Assembly: GCA_036924285.1 (NCBI GenBank)
Contig: JAYKYS010000005.1
Location: forward strand, 29,300,001 to 29,364,000
Reading direction: 5' to 3'
Source of the DNA: Asterella californica
Taxonomy: Eukaryota; Streptophyta; Marchantiopsida; Marchantiales; Aytoniaceae
DNA length: 64,000 bases
Position numbers and translations under genes: made by a program. Below the pieces are notes generated by a model. It was given only the letters and a program-made list of their open reading frames with translations. It searched no databases and was not told the origin of the DNA. Of the stretch, positions 22,051 through 33,832 are shown piece by piece; within the stretch, counting starts at the first letter, position 1; the number at the start of each line of letters is the position of its first letter.

Positions 22051-25000
22051 TACGAAGTTTTGATTGAAAGAAATCAGATCGTAAATTTCTGTCTAGTATC
22101 TCCGGGTGGTCACAGATTGATGATAGCTTCAATTTGTGTAGTGGGGGTGATTTGTGCTTCGTTTGGTGTATTTGTGAAGTGATTTGATGGAGGTTTGGTC
22201 GCTGGTTGGATCGCTGGTGATAGTTCATCATTTTCTTGAAATCTGACATTTGGTTGATGTGCGGAAGCGCTAGTCAGATTTTCTATGGTGATCGGTTTTG
22301 ATCCGCGAAGAATGCAGTAGAAGCGCATTGGGAAGACGCTTCCAACTCAACATTAATTCTTCAAAATAGAGTCCGCTGTCGTGTTGTGGTACGGCTCTTG
22401 TGTGAAATTCTCATAGAACTTAAATGTGTTTCTTTTCTATGTCACGTTAACTTTGTCGTGTAACTCGTCGAACATTGTGATGGATGCCATGTCGTGATTA
22501 TCTCTTTAAATGATCGCAAAGTAGTGACACATGCTGAACTAGCAATCTGTTTGCGTTCACTTTAGTGGTCTTTGCCGCAGAATTTCGATATAAAATGGTG
22601 GCTCGAGGGTTCGTAAGGCATTCTATCTTAGCGGGTGATTCATGAGGGTTTCTCGGTGGTCTGCATGGAAGAGTGAAGAACTGTGGGAGTGGTGGTTATG
22701 GACGGAGGTCTGATACCGGCTCCTGATCTTCTTTTCTCGAATCCATTTCACATCAAGCTTCATTGCATCTATCGCGACCACTTTCGACAATGGTTAGTTG
22801 CGTATTTTGACAATAAATTCATGAACAGGATGATGGACTTACAACTTCCGGTGATCCTTCTGATTGTTACAAACGAACAGACTCAGGATATGACGGTGTA
22901 CGTCTTGTAGTGACGAAGAATGGATCTCAACGATCCAGCGAACATTCTTTTCAACGTCTGGGTCAATATTTGGTGTCACTGCAGACCAAAGATCAACCGT
23001 GAGGCATGGATCGCGAGAAACTTCGGGGAAGAGTATTTCAATCGAATGATAGCTTCGCCGTTTTCTTGTGTCGTGCCTTTCATTGTAGATCATTTTCATT
23101 TGTAATATTGACTTTATATTAGTCTATGACTCAATTGTGTCATTTTGGTTGAGCGCTTCTATGTAGTTACAGTTTGAAGAGAATCTTTTGACATGTCTCA
23201 GGGATTTTCTAGTCTCTTCTAGTCTTATTGGTGTCAAGTGTTTCCTTGAGTGTAAACGTTTGTTCTAGAGGGAAAAGTTGGATGAAGAAAGGACAAAATT
23301 AAAGCTCTTTTTGCTCTCATTGGTCTACTTTTGGATCAATGATGTTCTAGCTAATCCTCGTCAAGTTTTCTGTGGCTTCGGGAAGTTTCAGAGAGCCATT
23401 CGTGCAAAAAAGGATATGGTTAGAAAGCGCTTGACCAAGGCTACAATATGGGCTGAAGAATCTAGTGATCATGGAGGATTGAGGGCGCTATGATCGATCC
23501 AGTGGAGGAGGATGTAACTCGTACCCACTGCAACGTTTATGGTTTTTCCGAGAGATTTTTGAGGAGTTTTGGGGAGCTATCAGTTGGGTTGGAGAGCTGA
23601 CGACGAGCATGTCTTTTTTATATCGATTTCAGCCGACTCATGATTGATTTGGATTATGAACCGATCGATTGAAGTTGAGAAGTGCAGATGTGATGAGATG
23701 TATATTGCGAACTGTGATCGTCATGGGGGATTGGCTATTTCTCGAGTTCTAGGTAAATTTCTGAGTGAAACTTTCCAAGATTGAGGGATGCCTTATCAGT
23801 AAGATATCTGAGAAGTTTCATCTTGAATGTTCGAAGAGGTTGGTCAAGATCTTGGATCAAATGTACCTGGGTCTGTAAAGCTCTTAAGTTAGCACAAATT
23901 ATGGTTTGATCCATATCTGAGAGTTGGTTTGAGGTTCCGACCTGAAAATTATTCGAGGTAAGAGTGAAGGGTCCAATAAAACTTCTTGTGAAATTTGGTC
24001 ACCATTGGTTGACTGAATTGTGAGAACTGAGGAATCAAAGTTTGGTGACGTTTTTATTATTAGCGGGTTTTGATTTTCGATCACATCTATTGTGATCTTT
24101 TGGTTCATTTCGAGCAATTGGAGAAGAGTTTGTTGCTGAAACTACCATGTCCAACTCGACATTGTGAAGGTGTGGGGCTGGTTTCAGCTCTTTGTGGTGA
24201 TGGAGAACGGAGTCACCATGAGTCATAAGCCGTTGTTCATGTTTTGGGAGCTATCAGGTACCGCCATCCTTGATGCTATGTTGTGATCTGAGTAGTGTCT
24301 TGGAGCATGCATGCTTTGCCTTGTTGGGATGCTTAGGAGACCAAGGTGTGCAGCAAGTTGTATTGGGACTCTATCAGGTTTGGTTGAGCGGTCCTATAGC
24401 ATCTTTCGGTTGTATTAAATAGAGTTGTGACGGTGAAACTGATGGGTAGCTAGCGTCGTTGGAAAGCTATTAAGTCATGCTATAGAGTGATATAGAGTTA
24501 CTTTTAGATAGATAGTACAAAGTCACTTGTACTAGAAGAGTATATAGAGAACATTTAGGTTGAAAAATCAAGGTTTAGAGCCAACCTGTTCAAACCACAT
24601 ACTTCTACATAGCCATGTACCTAGTGTATTCTTAGACAGAAAAACGCGTCATATGCTATCGTTTGTGTTCAGTAGAGCTGTTTTTGTGTTGCGGAGAACC
24701 AAAATTGAAATTTATGTTAGATTTTGATCGAATTGATGAAATCCGTGGGTTTGTTGTGGGTCTTGTTGGTTGTTTAAGGTCGTGAAGTGTGCACAACTCT
24801 TGTGTGGGTGTTTTTTTGTTTTTGATATCTCGAAGATGACTTTGGTGATTTTACGTCATTTTTTTCATCTTTTCGTATTTCTGTGTGTGTTTTTGATATC
24901 GCATGGACAGATTTTGCCTGATTTTTTGTCTATACCAGCGGAACATAGCATTGGGAAGAGCGTGTATATGTGTTCACGATGAGGAGTGTTTTGAGGAGTC

Positions 25001-25439
25001 GAGACTTCGAGGTGCGTGAGTGTAGAGGCGTAAGAAGTAGAGTGCGAGAGTTGCAGAAGCGGAGTCGAAGTCGAGCCCACTCAGCAAGTCAGCTTGCTGG
25101 CATGTTTAGTATATTTTTGCTAGTCTTTTTTTCTTCTGGCTACTTGGTTCACTTTTGGACTTTCTTGGTGACATTCGTGTGGTTGGTTTATTCTTACAGT
25201 AACATGAGTTCTGAAGATCATCATATATATAGCATTTGCTTCAGTCAATGTGCACTTTCACGGTTTCACATATACATCACACTCTACATCTGGTGTTCTT
25301 CTCACTTCTGGTTTCTGTCCGAGTGTTTTCACAATCATCATTCATTTCAAATTTTGGATACTTTCTCGTTGTGTTCTTGGCTGCAAGTTACATCATAATT
25401 TGCAAGGGTTTTGAAAACTCCATACCGCATACGAAGAAA
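22051..25439. other. GT-rich region, possible decayed element interior
   Basis: About 3.4 kb on the plus side of LTR copy 2. Frames up to 86 codons occur on both strands (for example 22,683-22,910, 23,278-23,493 and 24,970-25,398), but none shows a gag, protease, reverse transcriptase or other signature. It is most simply the decayed interior of the element that owned the LTR, or unrelated spacer. No confident gene. Confidence 0.35.
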
Positions 25440-25810
25440 AATGCAGAGTGACTGCAGATGGGGAGTTCAAAGATGCTTGGATTGTCTTCGGGAGTTGTCT
25501 TGGTGACCGTCAACTTATCTTTACAACACATCAACCGTGAGAGTCATTTCCTTTTTATTCTGCAGCTGTGGTGGCCTTTGTAGTCTCTAAAAAGGGTGCA
25601 CACTTGATGTGTCTTTCGAGAGTGACTTCTCGTTGGTTGCGTTGCTGCTTCTTACTCTGAGATTGTTTCAAAAAAATAATGTTTTGTCATGTATAGAGAA
25701 CTTGCTTATCTTCTTGGCTATCCTGATCGTAAACAGTTACATGAACTCTTAGAAGTAGCAGTGAAATGGGAGTTTCATGACCTGAACAAGATTTATGTGG
25801 ATTTCAAAAC
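25440..25810 (+). pseudogene. Accessory ORF remnant, copy C
   Basis: Homologous to the 131-residue ORF of copy B. It reads KCRVTADGEFKDAWIVFG then RQLIFTT followed by a stop, and later MYRELAYLLGYPDRKQLHEL with EVAVKWEFHDLN. The second block aligns with YRALALCLGYSDRKELPEI and SAVKSTWSQD of copy B. Stops and frame changes between the two blocks show it is broken, though a 60-codon frame (25,689-25,871) survives at the 3' end. Confidence 0.6.
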
Positions 25811-25894
25811 TAATTTTTTTGTTTGTGATGTTCTCCATGTACAGTTTGTTTATATTTCTCTCACATTTTGAGTTATTTTAGTCGCATCATTATG

Positions 25895-25990
25895 TATCTC
25901 GATTAGCGGGTCTAGGAACTGTTGTATCATGTAACTCCTATAAAATGCTATGCCCAGTTGGGGTTCAAACCCCTATAGCATTTTTGTAAA
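25895..25990 (+). other. tRNA-like B-box hairpin, copy C
   Basis: AATGCTAT and ATAGCATT form an 8-bp outer stem enclosing GGGGTTCAAACCCC, a T-arm-like hairpin whose loop fits the relaxed B-box GWTCRANNC. It lies directly after the accessory ORF, as in copy B, and after a similar GCGGGTC stretch. Only half a tRNA fold is possible. Confidence 0.45.
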
Positions 25991-26149
25991 TTATGAGTTT
26001 GCTCGTATTTGTTTTCTGAATGTAAGTCTGTAAAGTCTTTTTTCTCATATATAATTTTGAAAATTTATGTTCTTTGATCTATGCAAGCTCAAGTTTTTGT
26101 CAAGAAAAATGGTAGAAACCTGATTCTAACGAAAATTATGTTGTTTGTT

Positions 26150-26700
26150 GTCGATAACTAATTGAAATTGGTTTTGAAAAACCTGTTTCACTTCAAAAAC
26201 AAGTTCTCAGATCTTTACGAGAACTTGTTTCATTTTAGAAACATGTTTCTCGTGTAAATAAGTAAGAAAAAAACAAAACAGGTTATTCTCATGTCTAAAA
26301 CCGCTTGTGGTTCGTGGAAAATAGTCATCTTTGTGCAAAATTGTAGAAAATCTGTTGGATACCTATTTCATTTTAGAAACAAGTTTCCAGATCCGCAAGG
26401 AAGTAAGACAGGTTCTAAAGGAAATTCTCATGGTTTCGTCCTTTTCTGAAAATATAAAAATGTGTTTCATTTTTAGAACATCTTTCTGTTACTTGTTTGA
26501 CTTTTGAAACAAGCTCATTCTAAAACAAGTTTGGATACTTGTTTCATTTCTGAAACAAGTCTTTGAAACGGTGTTTCTGAACTGAGCTTAGTTCTGGATA
26601 CATGTTTCACTTCTTGAACTGGTTTTGAAACTGAGAAAATCTGTTTCAATTCTGAAACAAGTTATGGATACTTGTTCAAACCGCATTAATGAACACGCAA
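26150..26700. repeat. Array of imperfect CTTGTTTCATTT/GAAACAAG palindromes
   Basis: At least eight imperfect units of the form CTTGTTTCATTTCTGAAACAAG or shorter, often preceded by GGATAC, at irregular 25-100 base spacing. Each unit is itself a palindrome (TTGTTTC against GAAACAA). It lies between the accessory-ORF remnant and the transposase remnant of copy C. Confidence 0.65.
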
Positions 26701-26819
26701 GTATCACTGTAACCATTTCGGATGGAATCATATCGAAGATCGGTATACACAACAAAGTTATCTATAATATACAATTCAAATCCAAAATTCACAACTGGAA
26801 CAAGAGATTCAAGAGTTGA

Positions 26820-27790
26820 GAAGTAAGATATATCCCAACATGACTATACAAGTCACTTAGTACAATATGAACACAATTACCTCCTATGGGAGCATCGTTC
26901 AAGTCTAAAAAATGTCGAGCGAGTATTTCTAACTGCACCTCGTTCTTCTTGATTGTCCATCGATCGAGTGTCACTTGAATCCACCCAGTCCATCGTCTTC
27001 GTCCACTCTGAAATCCATAAAAGTGCTTTCGTGATATAAGATGCAATCTTATCTCTTGACTCTAGTTGTGTATATCCCAATCTCATACATAATGCGACAT
27101 GGTACATATGACACACAACATGAGAATCTCATACAACTCCATCTCCGTGGACAACCATACGAACTTGTGCTGACATGAGCAAGTAAACTTCAACTTCTAA
27201 GTCTGATGGATAGCTTTGATTGCTGGAGATAACAAAAGTTGATCACATCTAAGGTTTGGACCTTGAATTCTTGAAAGAACTCTCTCAGTCGAGACAAAAA
27301 TACAAATCCAACTCTCGGAAGATCCTTGACAAGTGTGGAATCCTCTCTTAAGTCTCTTTCTCCAAACTTATCCTCATGCATTCTGATGTTCCCATGTGTG
27401 TCTAGAACCGGATCTATAGGGACTTGGGAGTCGATTACTGTAGAAACAGATCTCAACACGTCATCCGACACATGTAGTTCAAATAAGTCATCTATATTAC
27501 TCAAGTATATTCATAACAAAATAAACTCAAAATAAAGTCATGACAAAAAATGATGACAATACCATAACACCGAGTGCATGAAGAACAGCTGGATCCGTCA
27601 CAAACTCATCATCGTCAACTTTTGCTGCAGGTGCTCCTAGATCAACCTCCTCTGCAATTACATCTGGAATTGTCAATTGCACCTCAATCTCTCTAGGCAT
27701 TTGGTCAAAGCAAAGACGATCAGTTGCAAACAGAAAGTTCATGACAGCAGCATGCTCTGCACTTAAAAGTTGCATCAGCTGCACATATCA
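26820..27790 (-). pseudogene. Kolobok-like transposase N-terminal half, copy C
   Basis: Minus strand, decayed. MCHMYHVALCMRLGYTQLES (about 27,050-27,116) aligns with MYHAALCAGLSYTNVANML of copy B, and FYGFQSGRRRWTGWI with WYDFQSGTDRVIGW. Upstream, 27,190-27,504 and 27,527-27,784 are acidic stretches like the acidic N-terminal part of copy B. No D or E catalytic block is left, because the C-terminal half is missing. This is the complementary half to that kept in copy A. Confidence 0.6.
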
Positions 27791-27999
27791 AAGGAGTACC
27801 GACTATGGGACTCTAATCATCCCTCCCGAGACCTCCGAACATCCTCTAGGTCTATGTCTATCACCAGATCGTTGAATCGGAGAAAACTCCTTCTAATGCG
27901 ACTGATAACATTAGAGAGCTGAAGAGAAATGGATCTCTAAAATTTCCCTGGTTTTTATTGATCCACAAGAGGATCTTTTAAAATTGAAAATGTAGTGGT
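27791..27999. other. Junction between copy C and integrase fragment
   Basis: Two hundred bases without recognisable coding content or transposon terminus. No right end of copy C with GGGGGT and TTAA was found. Confidence 0.4.
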
Positions 28000-28930
28000 C
28001 TTCAGTGCTCTGTGTGAGTGAGTTTTGGAGCACCAGCTGAAGTGTTGACAGACCAAGGTACAGAGTTCCTTGGTGAGTTTCAGGCCTTGTGTGATCAGGC
28101 GCTGATTGATCATCGGACTACATCTCGAGATCATCCTGAGGCAGATGGTTTGGCGGAGAGGGTAGTTCAGACGGTGAAGAGAGGATTGCGCAAGTATGGC
28201 TTACAGAAGGCCACTTGGGAGAATGGGATTTGCAGTTACCATAGTTGACTATGGTAACTGCAAATTCTAGATTTACCCGACAAGCGTCTTTGACTTCATT
28301 TTCATCATATTTTCTATTGTATGACCAAGATCCAGATCTACCTTCGGTCATTTGTCATGATTCTGCTTAGGTGATGAACCTTGATGACCTAGATATGTGG
28401 GTGAGAGCATGTTCTCAACGAGCCGAGACATTTCAGAGAGTTATGTCTATGATTTTTTAGAACCTAGCGATTGCTTAACATAGAGACACATTGCGATATG
28501 CGACTATTCAAGGAGGAGATTATCGGCCGTCGATTCGTAAGTTTCATCTTGGTGATTATATCTATTTGCAGCAGACTGCTCCGATGATGTTGGACGTTGC
28601 ATGTTGCGAGTACGTGAGATGTTATCTTCTGAGTACTCATGCTAGAGGACCGTGATGATGTTGTTTGGAAGGACCATGTGCATCATCTTCTAAACATCGA
28701 TGGTATCATTGATCCAAGCTTAGCGATTGTATGTGCGGGCTTGAGACATATGTTGTGTGGGTCTGCTGGTGGAGCAGCCCGTATGTTGGTGTATGATGGT
28801 TGTTCAAGTAGTTGACACATGTCATATTTTACTCCATCTCTCAGTGTCGTTCCTACTGGACAGTGGGTTTGCTCTTGATGTATATAGCAGGGATAGCCGA
28901 TTAGATCTTTGCGTGATATGGATTGCAGAC
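28000..28930 (+). pseudogene. Ty3/gypsy integrase with PHD-like tail, decayed
   Basis: An integrase inserts retroelement DNA. The fragment reads FGAPAEVLTDQGTEFLGEF (second catalytic Asp in LTDQG), then DHRTTSRDHPEADGLAERVV (catalytic Glu in GLAER) and QTVKRGLRKYGL. After a hairpin it continues FTRQASLTSFSSYFLLYDQD, MWVRACSQRAETFQRVM, HRDTLRYATIQGGDYRPSIR and GDYIYLQQTAP. The end reads HMLCGSAGGAARMLVYDGC, then a stop and HM, then VVPTGQWVC, a C..C..C..C..H..W.C pattern like a PHD finger. The N-terminal zinc domain and first Asp are missing, and stops are frequent. An LTR follows at 29,051. Confidence 0.8.
28228..28265. repeat. Perfect 18-bp hairpin in the integrase fragment
   Basis: Arms 28,228-28,245 and 28,248-28,265 are exact complements (ATTTGCAGTTACCATAGT) with loop TG. 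The hairpin stands where the integrase should read a dozen conserved residues between the RKY block and the RQASL block. It looks like a local inverted duplication that destroyed the frame. Confidence 0.85.
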
Positions 28931-29050
28931 AAGCGATTAACGATGAGACGATGGAGCACCCGACCTCCTGATCCTTGCACCACGAAGGTGTATATCACGT
29001 AGTTGAGATATGGAGCTATCTGAAGTTAGAAGGACCTAACTGTTAGTTAG

Positions 29051-29450
29051 AGGGACGATTGTGATACACTTGTGTATGTGTATAGCATCGTCATGTGTTA
29101 TGTGTATGTGTGGTGTATCTCTGACAGCTATGTATGTTGTGCAGTGATGTGTATGCGTACGACAGTTGTCACATCAATTTAGCATCTCGGTTAGGTTGAT
29201 CAAGTGCGTAGTGGTTAGTCTCAGTAGGGCCGTTAGTGCCGTTATGACGAGTTCTTGGGCTAGTCATACTAAGGATAAACTTCGTAGGTAGGGCTTGTAG
29301 GCTTCAGTTCTTCGAGTTGAGCTTTCAAGCTCTTGGTTATGGTAGATAGTTTTGATGAGTGCAACCTTTATTCTCTATTGTGCAAAGTGCATATGATTTG
29401 ATTTTAGTGGTTGTGTGTTGTCAGTTGGGATGATAGACTGAGTACAGATT
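29051..29450 (+). repeat. Gypsy LTR copy 3
   Basis: It begins TGTGATACACTTG after a short purine run (GAGGGACGA) that could be the polypurine tract, and ends near GAGTACAGATTCTTATTATT. It matches LTR copy 1 in reverse orientation along about 290 bases. Placed after the integrase, it is the 3' LTR of that dead element. Confidence 0.65.
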
Positions 29451-29454
29451 CTTA

Positions 29455-29565
29455 TTATTGTGATATACTTGTGTATGTGTATGACATCGTCCATGTATTA
29501 TGTGTATGGGTGGTGTATCTCTGACAGTGATGTATGTTATTAGTGATGTATAAGTCGGTGCGAAC
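29455..29565 (+). repeat. Second copy of the LTR start
   Basis: TGTGATATACTTGTGTATG and the next hundred bases repeat 29,051-29,160 with few changes (period about 405). The LTR is thus followed directly by the beginning of a second LTR that stops after about 110 bases. Confidence 0.65.
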
Positions 29566-31367
29566 AACAAACAGCCAAGAATCAGCGGTGTATGACAAAT
29601 AAATGTAACAAAGATTATCCACCTCACTGTATACATTCCATGAGTCAAAATCTAGTCAATTCAACTGACAGAGATTATATATAAACAACCTTGCTTCATA
29701 CATGTTTAACGTAACATAAATAATACCCATGATGTTCTTTTGTCTTTTTCCAACAAAACTTGTATGCATTATTTTTCTTAACCACCACACTTACTAAACA
29801 AGTCGATCCGACTATTCATGAAGAGTGAAGTGAGGATCATCCATCATCTTACATATCAAAGACGAAAAGTATTTCTTGTCCTCCAACTTTAATTCGGAAG
29901 GGAGTTATAACATCAATAGGATGAATATGCATGCCGAACATGGACATCAATGAGATGAATATATATGAGCCTCTCCCCATTGCACCTTTTATCCAAATAA
30001 GAATTTCTTTTCATTTCCTTGGTTTTATAATGTTTTCAACCTAACCGCAAAAAGGTTCACTTTCTAAGGTTTTGGGACAAGCGTACCCATCTCTTGTCAT
30101 TACAGAGTTTAACGAAATCAAATGAATATGCTTTTTTAACACACGGAATTGTTGAGGAAACTACAATATCCAAGAACAAAGACGTACTTGTCACATCACT
30201 TTGCATGCGAAGACTTTGACGTTACGGATTAAACTTTATACTAATTACATCTTAGTAATTTTATTGATTTTAGCAAAAGACTATAGATTCGTAAGGTTGA
30301 ACTTTGGTTGGCTCGAGAAGCGTCGGTAGTGAAATAACAGGTGGAGAGAGACATGTGCATGCTACGGAATTATGCATCCAAAGAACCTCCATAGAGCAAC
30401 AAAAGAAGATTTTGATTCTATGATTATTGCTACAGTCAATTGCAAATAGAAAAAAAATGATATAAAAAAACATTAACATATATAAGAAATAACAAATGAA
30501 TTAAACAACACATTAAAGAAACAATAATCATCTGATATATACTTTCCTGCACATGAAACAAAGACTCCTTCCTCTTTTCTAAAAGATACAAAGAGAAAAA
30601 GAACGAGCAGACAATACCATTTTTAATATTCCCCAATCTAATCAATCTAATCTGGGTTTATTTCATGGGGAAGCATTCGTCTAATTCGATATTAAGTCCC
30701 ACGAAAATATTAGATTTGAATAAATCTCGATTCAACCGATGGAAGAGTACAGTCGAATTCCACCATAAAATTCTGTCGTGATTTATTACTCCAAACGTCT
30801 TTAATATAATTAGATAAAAAGAGACTTGCCTCAAAGAGAGTCAACAAACAAGACAAAGATATCCAGATATTCATCTAATATTCCAAAGTGTGTACAGCTT
30901 GTAGATTGTACCCTATACTCTCGTGAGGTTTTCCCAAAAAACAAAGAACCTTTACCAAAGGGACCACTCGAACTTTTTCTTGATCTATAAATTAAATAAT
31001 TAGATAATTCAATTGTATAATAAGGAAAGTTATTTACTTAGAACAGAGCCTATTGCTGCGCTCCAGCAGCAACCTTTCTTGTTTCCCCTCCCTTTCTCCC
31101 CTACCTCTTGATTATGAGAAAAACAGCACAGTAAGCATCATCCCATCTTTTCATTCATCTCCACGAATGTGCGACGAGAAGGGAAGGTAGGCGCCGAAGG
31201 GAGCGACCCGCAAGCGATTAATCAGTCCGTTTCTTCTTGGAACGAACTGGATCTGGAAGGAGCGGAGAGGAGCATCATCATAGCACTTTCTCCAAGCCGT
31301 ACACCAAATTCTGCACATCGAGATCGGTCGAGATTTGCAGTAAGAAGTCTACTAGCTGTCCTTTCTT
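29566..31367. other. AT-rich spacer left of the gene cluster
   Basis: No gene recognised. Frames are below about 100 codons and without motifs. The right end (from about 31,100) presumably includes the 3' untranslated region of the dapB gene on minus. Confidence 0.5.
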
Positions 31368-33832
31368 CTAGGTCTGAGATGCTTTCGTTTCGCTTCTCGA
31401 ATACTGTACCTTCAGGCGTACCACTCGTCGAATCGCCAGGAGAAGTCCCGGCATTAGGGCGCGTACATCAGTAATGTCGTGCTTGTAGGAGAGCACCTGA
31501 AAAACAAGACAGAAATATTCAAGCCATGAACGAATTGCGTCACTGAATCCGCTCATGAGATAGTTTCAACGACTGGCCTCTTCGGGTGGGAAGGGTCCGA
31601 TTTGCTGCTAGAACCAAAGCGGCATTCCAATGGGACAGGCGAGGTTGATTCGACAATACCGTACCTCTCCAGGAATGGAGAGACGAATTTCCATACTCGA
31701 CGTCGTAATGTTTGGCGTAGAAAGACTATGTACACGAACCCCGTCTCCTATGACAGCACCCCTCGCCTATGGCATCATATGCAACCAAACACACGAAGAG
31801 GTTTCAGGAGGGTTTATGGTCTAAGCTTTGGATGAGATCGGCCGACCGGGTGGCTTTGGGTTTCTCGCTTTGATTGGAGGGCACATGGAAGAATTTTCTG
31901 ATACTTTACCGCATTCTCCTCCGAGAGATCGCCACCATTGTAGATTCTACCCAGTCCAGAAAGACTTCTGGCAAGCTCTTCTGCTTCAATAGAAGGACAG
32001 GCCTGAGGAAAAGGCATATCTCCAAGTCAGGGATTCAACTCCGAAGTGACTGCTGAGCAACCTAACCAACTAAAGAAAGCCGTGATTGAAATCATACAGA
32101 TACGCTGCAGTAGCTGAACCACACGCGATGCGATGGGGCGGAGCAGGGAACTCGCACAGTGTAGTTAGGCCGTGACTCAATGATCTCGGCATAGCCATAA
32201 CTGAAAGCAGCAGCTACTGCTGCTTGCTGGAGAAGAACTCTACCGACAGAAAGTGTGGGTGCAACGATACAGCCCTGTCGAGTTACAGGGACAAGGCATT
32301 ACCATAACCGAATATCAGAGGAGTGTGTGACGCAGTATTTCTTTAAGGACTCGGACCTTCGTACTTTTCTAACACGTTGACGGCAGAGTGCGCCAAGACG
32401 AATTTCGGTTGCTCTGTTACTCAGTGTAGCTGAGGAGTAGGACGGAGTCTCATGCTATCCACCGAAGGAAACGAGGTCAATAATTACAGAGCCACATATA
32501 CTGACGAACCTTGGAAATTCAAATCACTGGAGGTCTCACCATGGCTCACCATGCTTGATTTCTCACAGAATGTTGACAAGGCATTTAAATCATCTGGCTC
32601 CAAAACGGCACCACAGACTACACTCTTCATCCCGAAAGCAGTTGCCTGCAGAACGAGGACAGAGGTCAGATACTTGGACTCAGTTAACTAACTTCAAAAC
32701 ACGTAGTAACTGAAAAGACTGACCTGTCGCACGTTGTCATACACAACACCCGAGTCGGTGTTGAAGTCCACCATAACACCGGAAGTTGTGTTCTGGACTC
32801 CTAGCAGCCACCGATTGAACATTTGGAAAATCAGCCACTGAGGGGAGGGAGGCTATGAGAACCTTACTCAAAGAAGTTGCAGATTCTCCCCATTCAGATG
32901 ACCAGACCAAGAAGGGAAGACGGAAAGTTCCAAAGGCCCAGAAAGGCGAGGACAGCACTCGACAGCACAAAGTTACCTGCGAGAGGGAGCCAAGAACCAT
33001 CACAAGATCATTGATGATGGGCAGCTCCAGCGGTTCAGCGAGACCAGCGAGCTGCAGAGATTTCTCCAACTGAGTCTCAGTTCCGACTTGAGGAAGGAAA
33101 TGGAAATGGGACCCTGTTTTTGTGTCACATGATCTACATCCATGACGGTGAGCCAACATTTTAACAGCAAGCGTGGGTGAATGCAAAGTCATTTACCTCC
33201 CCTGCATCGCGGCCAACGTACTGCGCATCGACAGCTCCAGCAACGTCCATGCCCCTAGCCTTAGTAATAGCCGCAATCGCTGCCCTGCCAAGCTCCCTTC
33301 CAGCTCCATTCACTACCACCTGCGTCAACGATACAGCAAAACACGTCTGAATACTGGACAGGTCTCGACTGCTCTCAACTAGCTCGCCAACATTTATGGA
33401 GGTTGCCAGAATGCGAGGATGGTACATTTTCAGAAGGATGGCTGTAATGGAGCCGCGATCACCAGTAGCTCACGTGAAAAGGGATCATCCTAAAATTTGC
33501 ACAAAGAATTGTTTACTGGAGGCCATTCCTGTAAAGATCTAGTGCTGTCACAGGCCGGGGAGCTTCCAAGGACGATTAGCTTCTTGAACATGACTAGAAC
33601 GAAAGGACTGAGAATCCGTATCGAGTAGAGTCCTTAGACTCGAAGTCACTCAGAGCTCGTTTGATTCTGATACCTTGATCACGTTGCCCTTCGGACCACT
33701 TGCGGAACATACACAGCGATGATGCGCTCGTGGAGAAAAAGGCTGCTTCGTCACTGAGGACTTCTCCCCTGTGGAAATTGCAGCACGACCAGTATGAAAT
33801 TGTACAGTAGCCATAGCCCCGGTAGAAATCAT
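31368..33832 (-). CDS. dapB: 4-hydroxy-tetrahydrodipicolinate reductase, plastid
   Basis: Reduces 4-hydroxy-tetrahydrodipicolinate with NAD(P)H in the plastid diaminopimelate route to lysine. Nine exons, all GT-AG and all in phase 0: 33832-33674, 33319-33197, 33051-32977, 32792-32724, 32645-32550, 32274-32158, 32002-31910, 31766-31665 and 31496-31368, giving 320 residues. Exon 1 is rich in S, T and R with no acidic block, like a transit peptide. Exon 2 carries the nucleotide-binding VVVNGAGRELGRAAI and KARGMDVAGAVDA. Then come AEPLELPIINDLVMVLGS, MVDF, ATAFGMKSVVCG, GCIVAPTLSVGRVLLQQAA, GDGVRVHSL, and the end YKHDITDVRALMPGLLLAI. This is the plant/cyanobacterial form rather than the enterobacterial one. 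Acceptors of exons 3 and 4 were chosen among close alternatives by fit to the family. MATV at residue 7 could be the real start. Confidence 0.88.

Noticed and set aside
22683..23493. Possible gag of the element behind LTR copy 2
   Set aside because: Three short frames were read on both strands; none shows the gag core or zinc knuckle, so no call is made.
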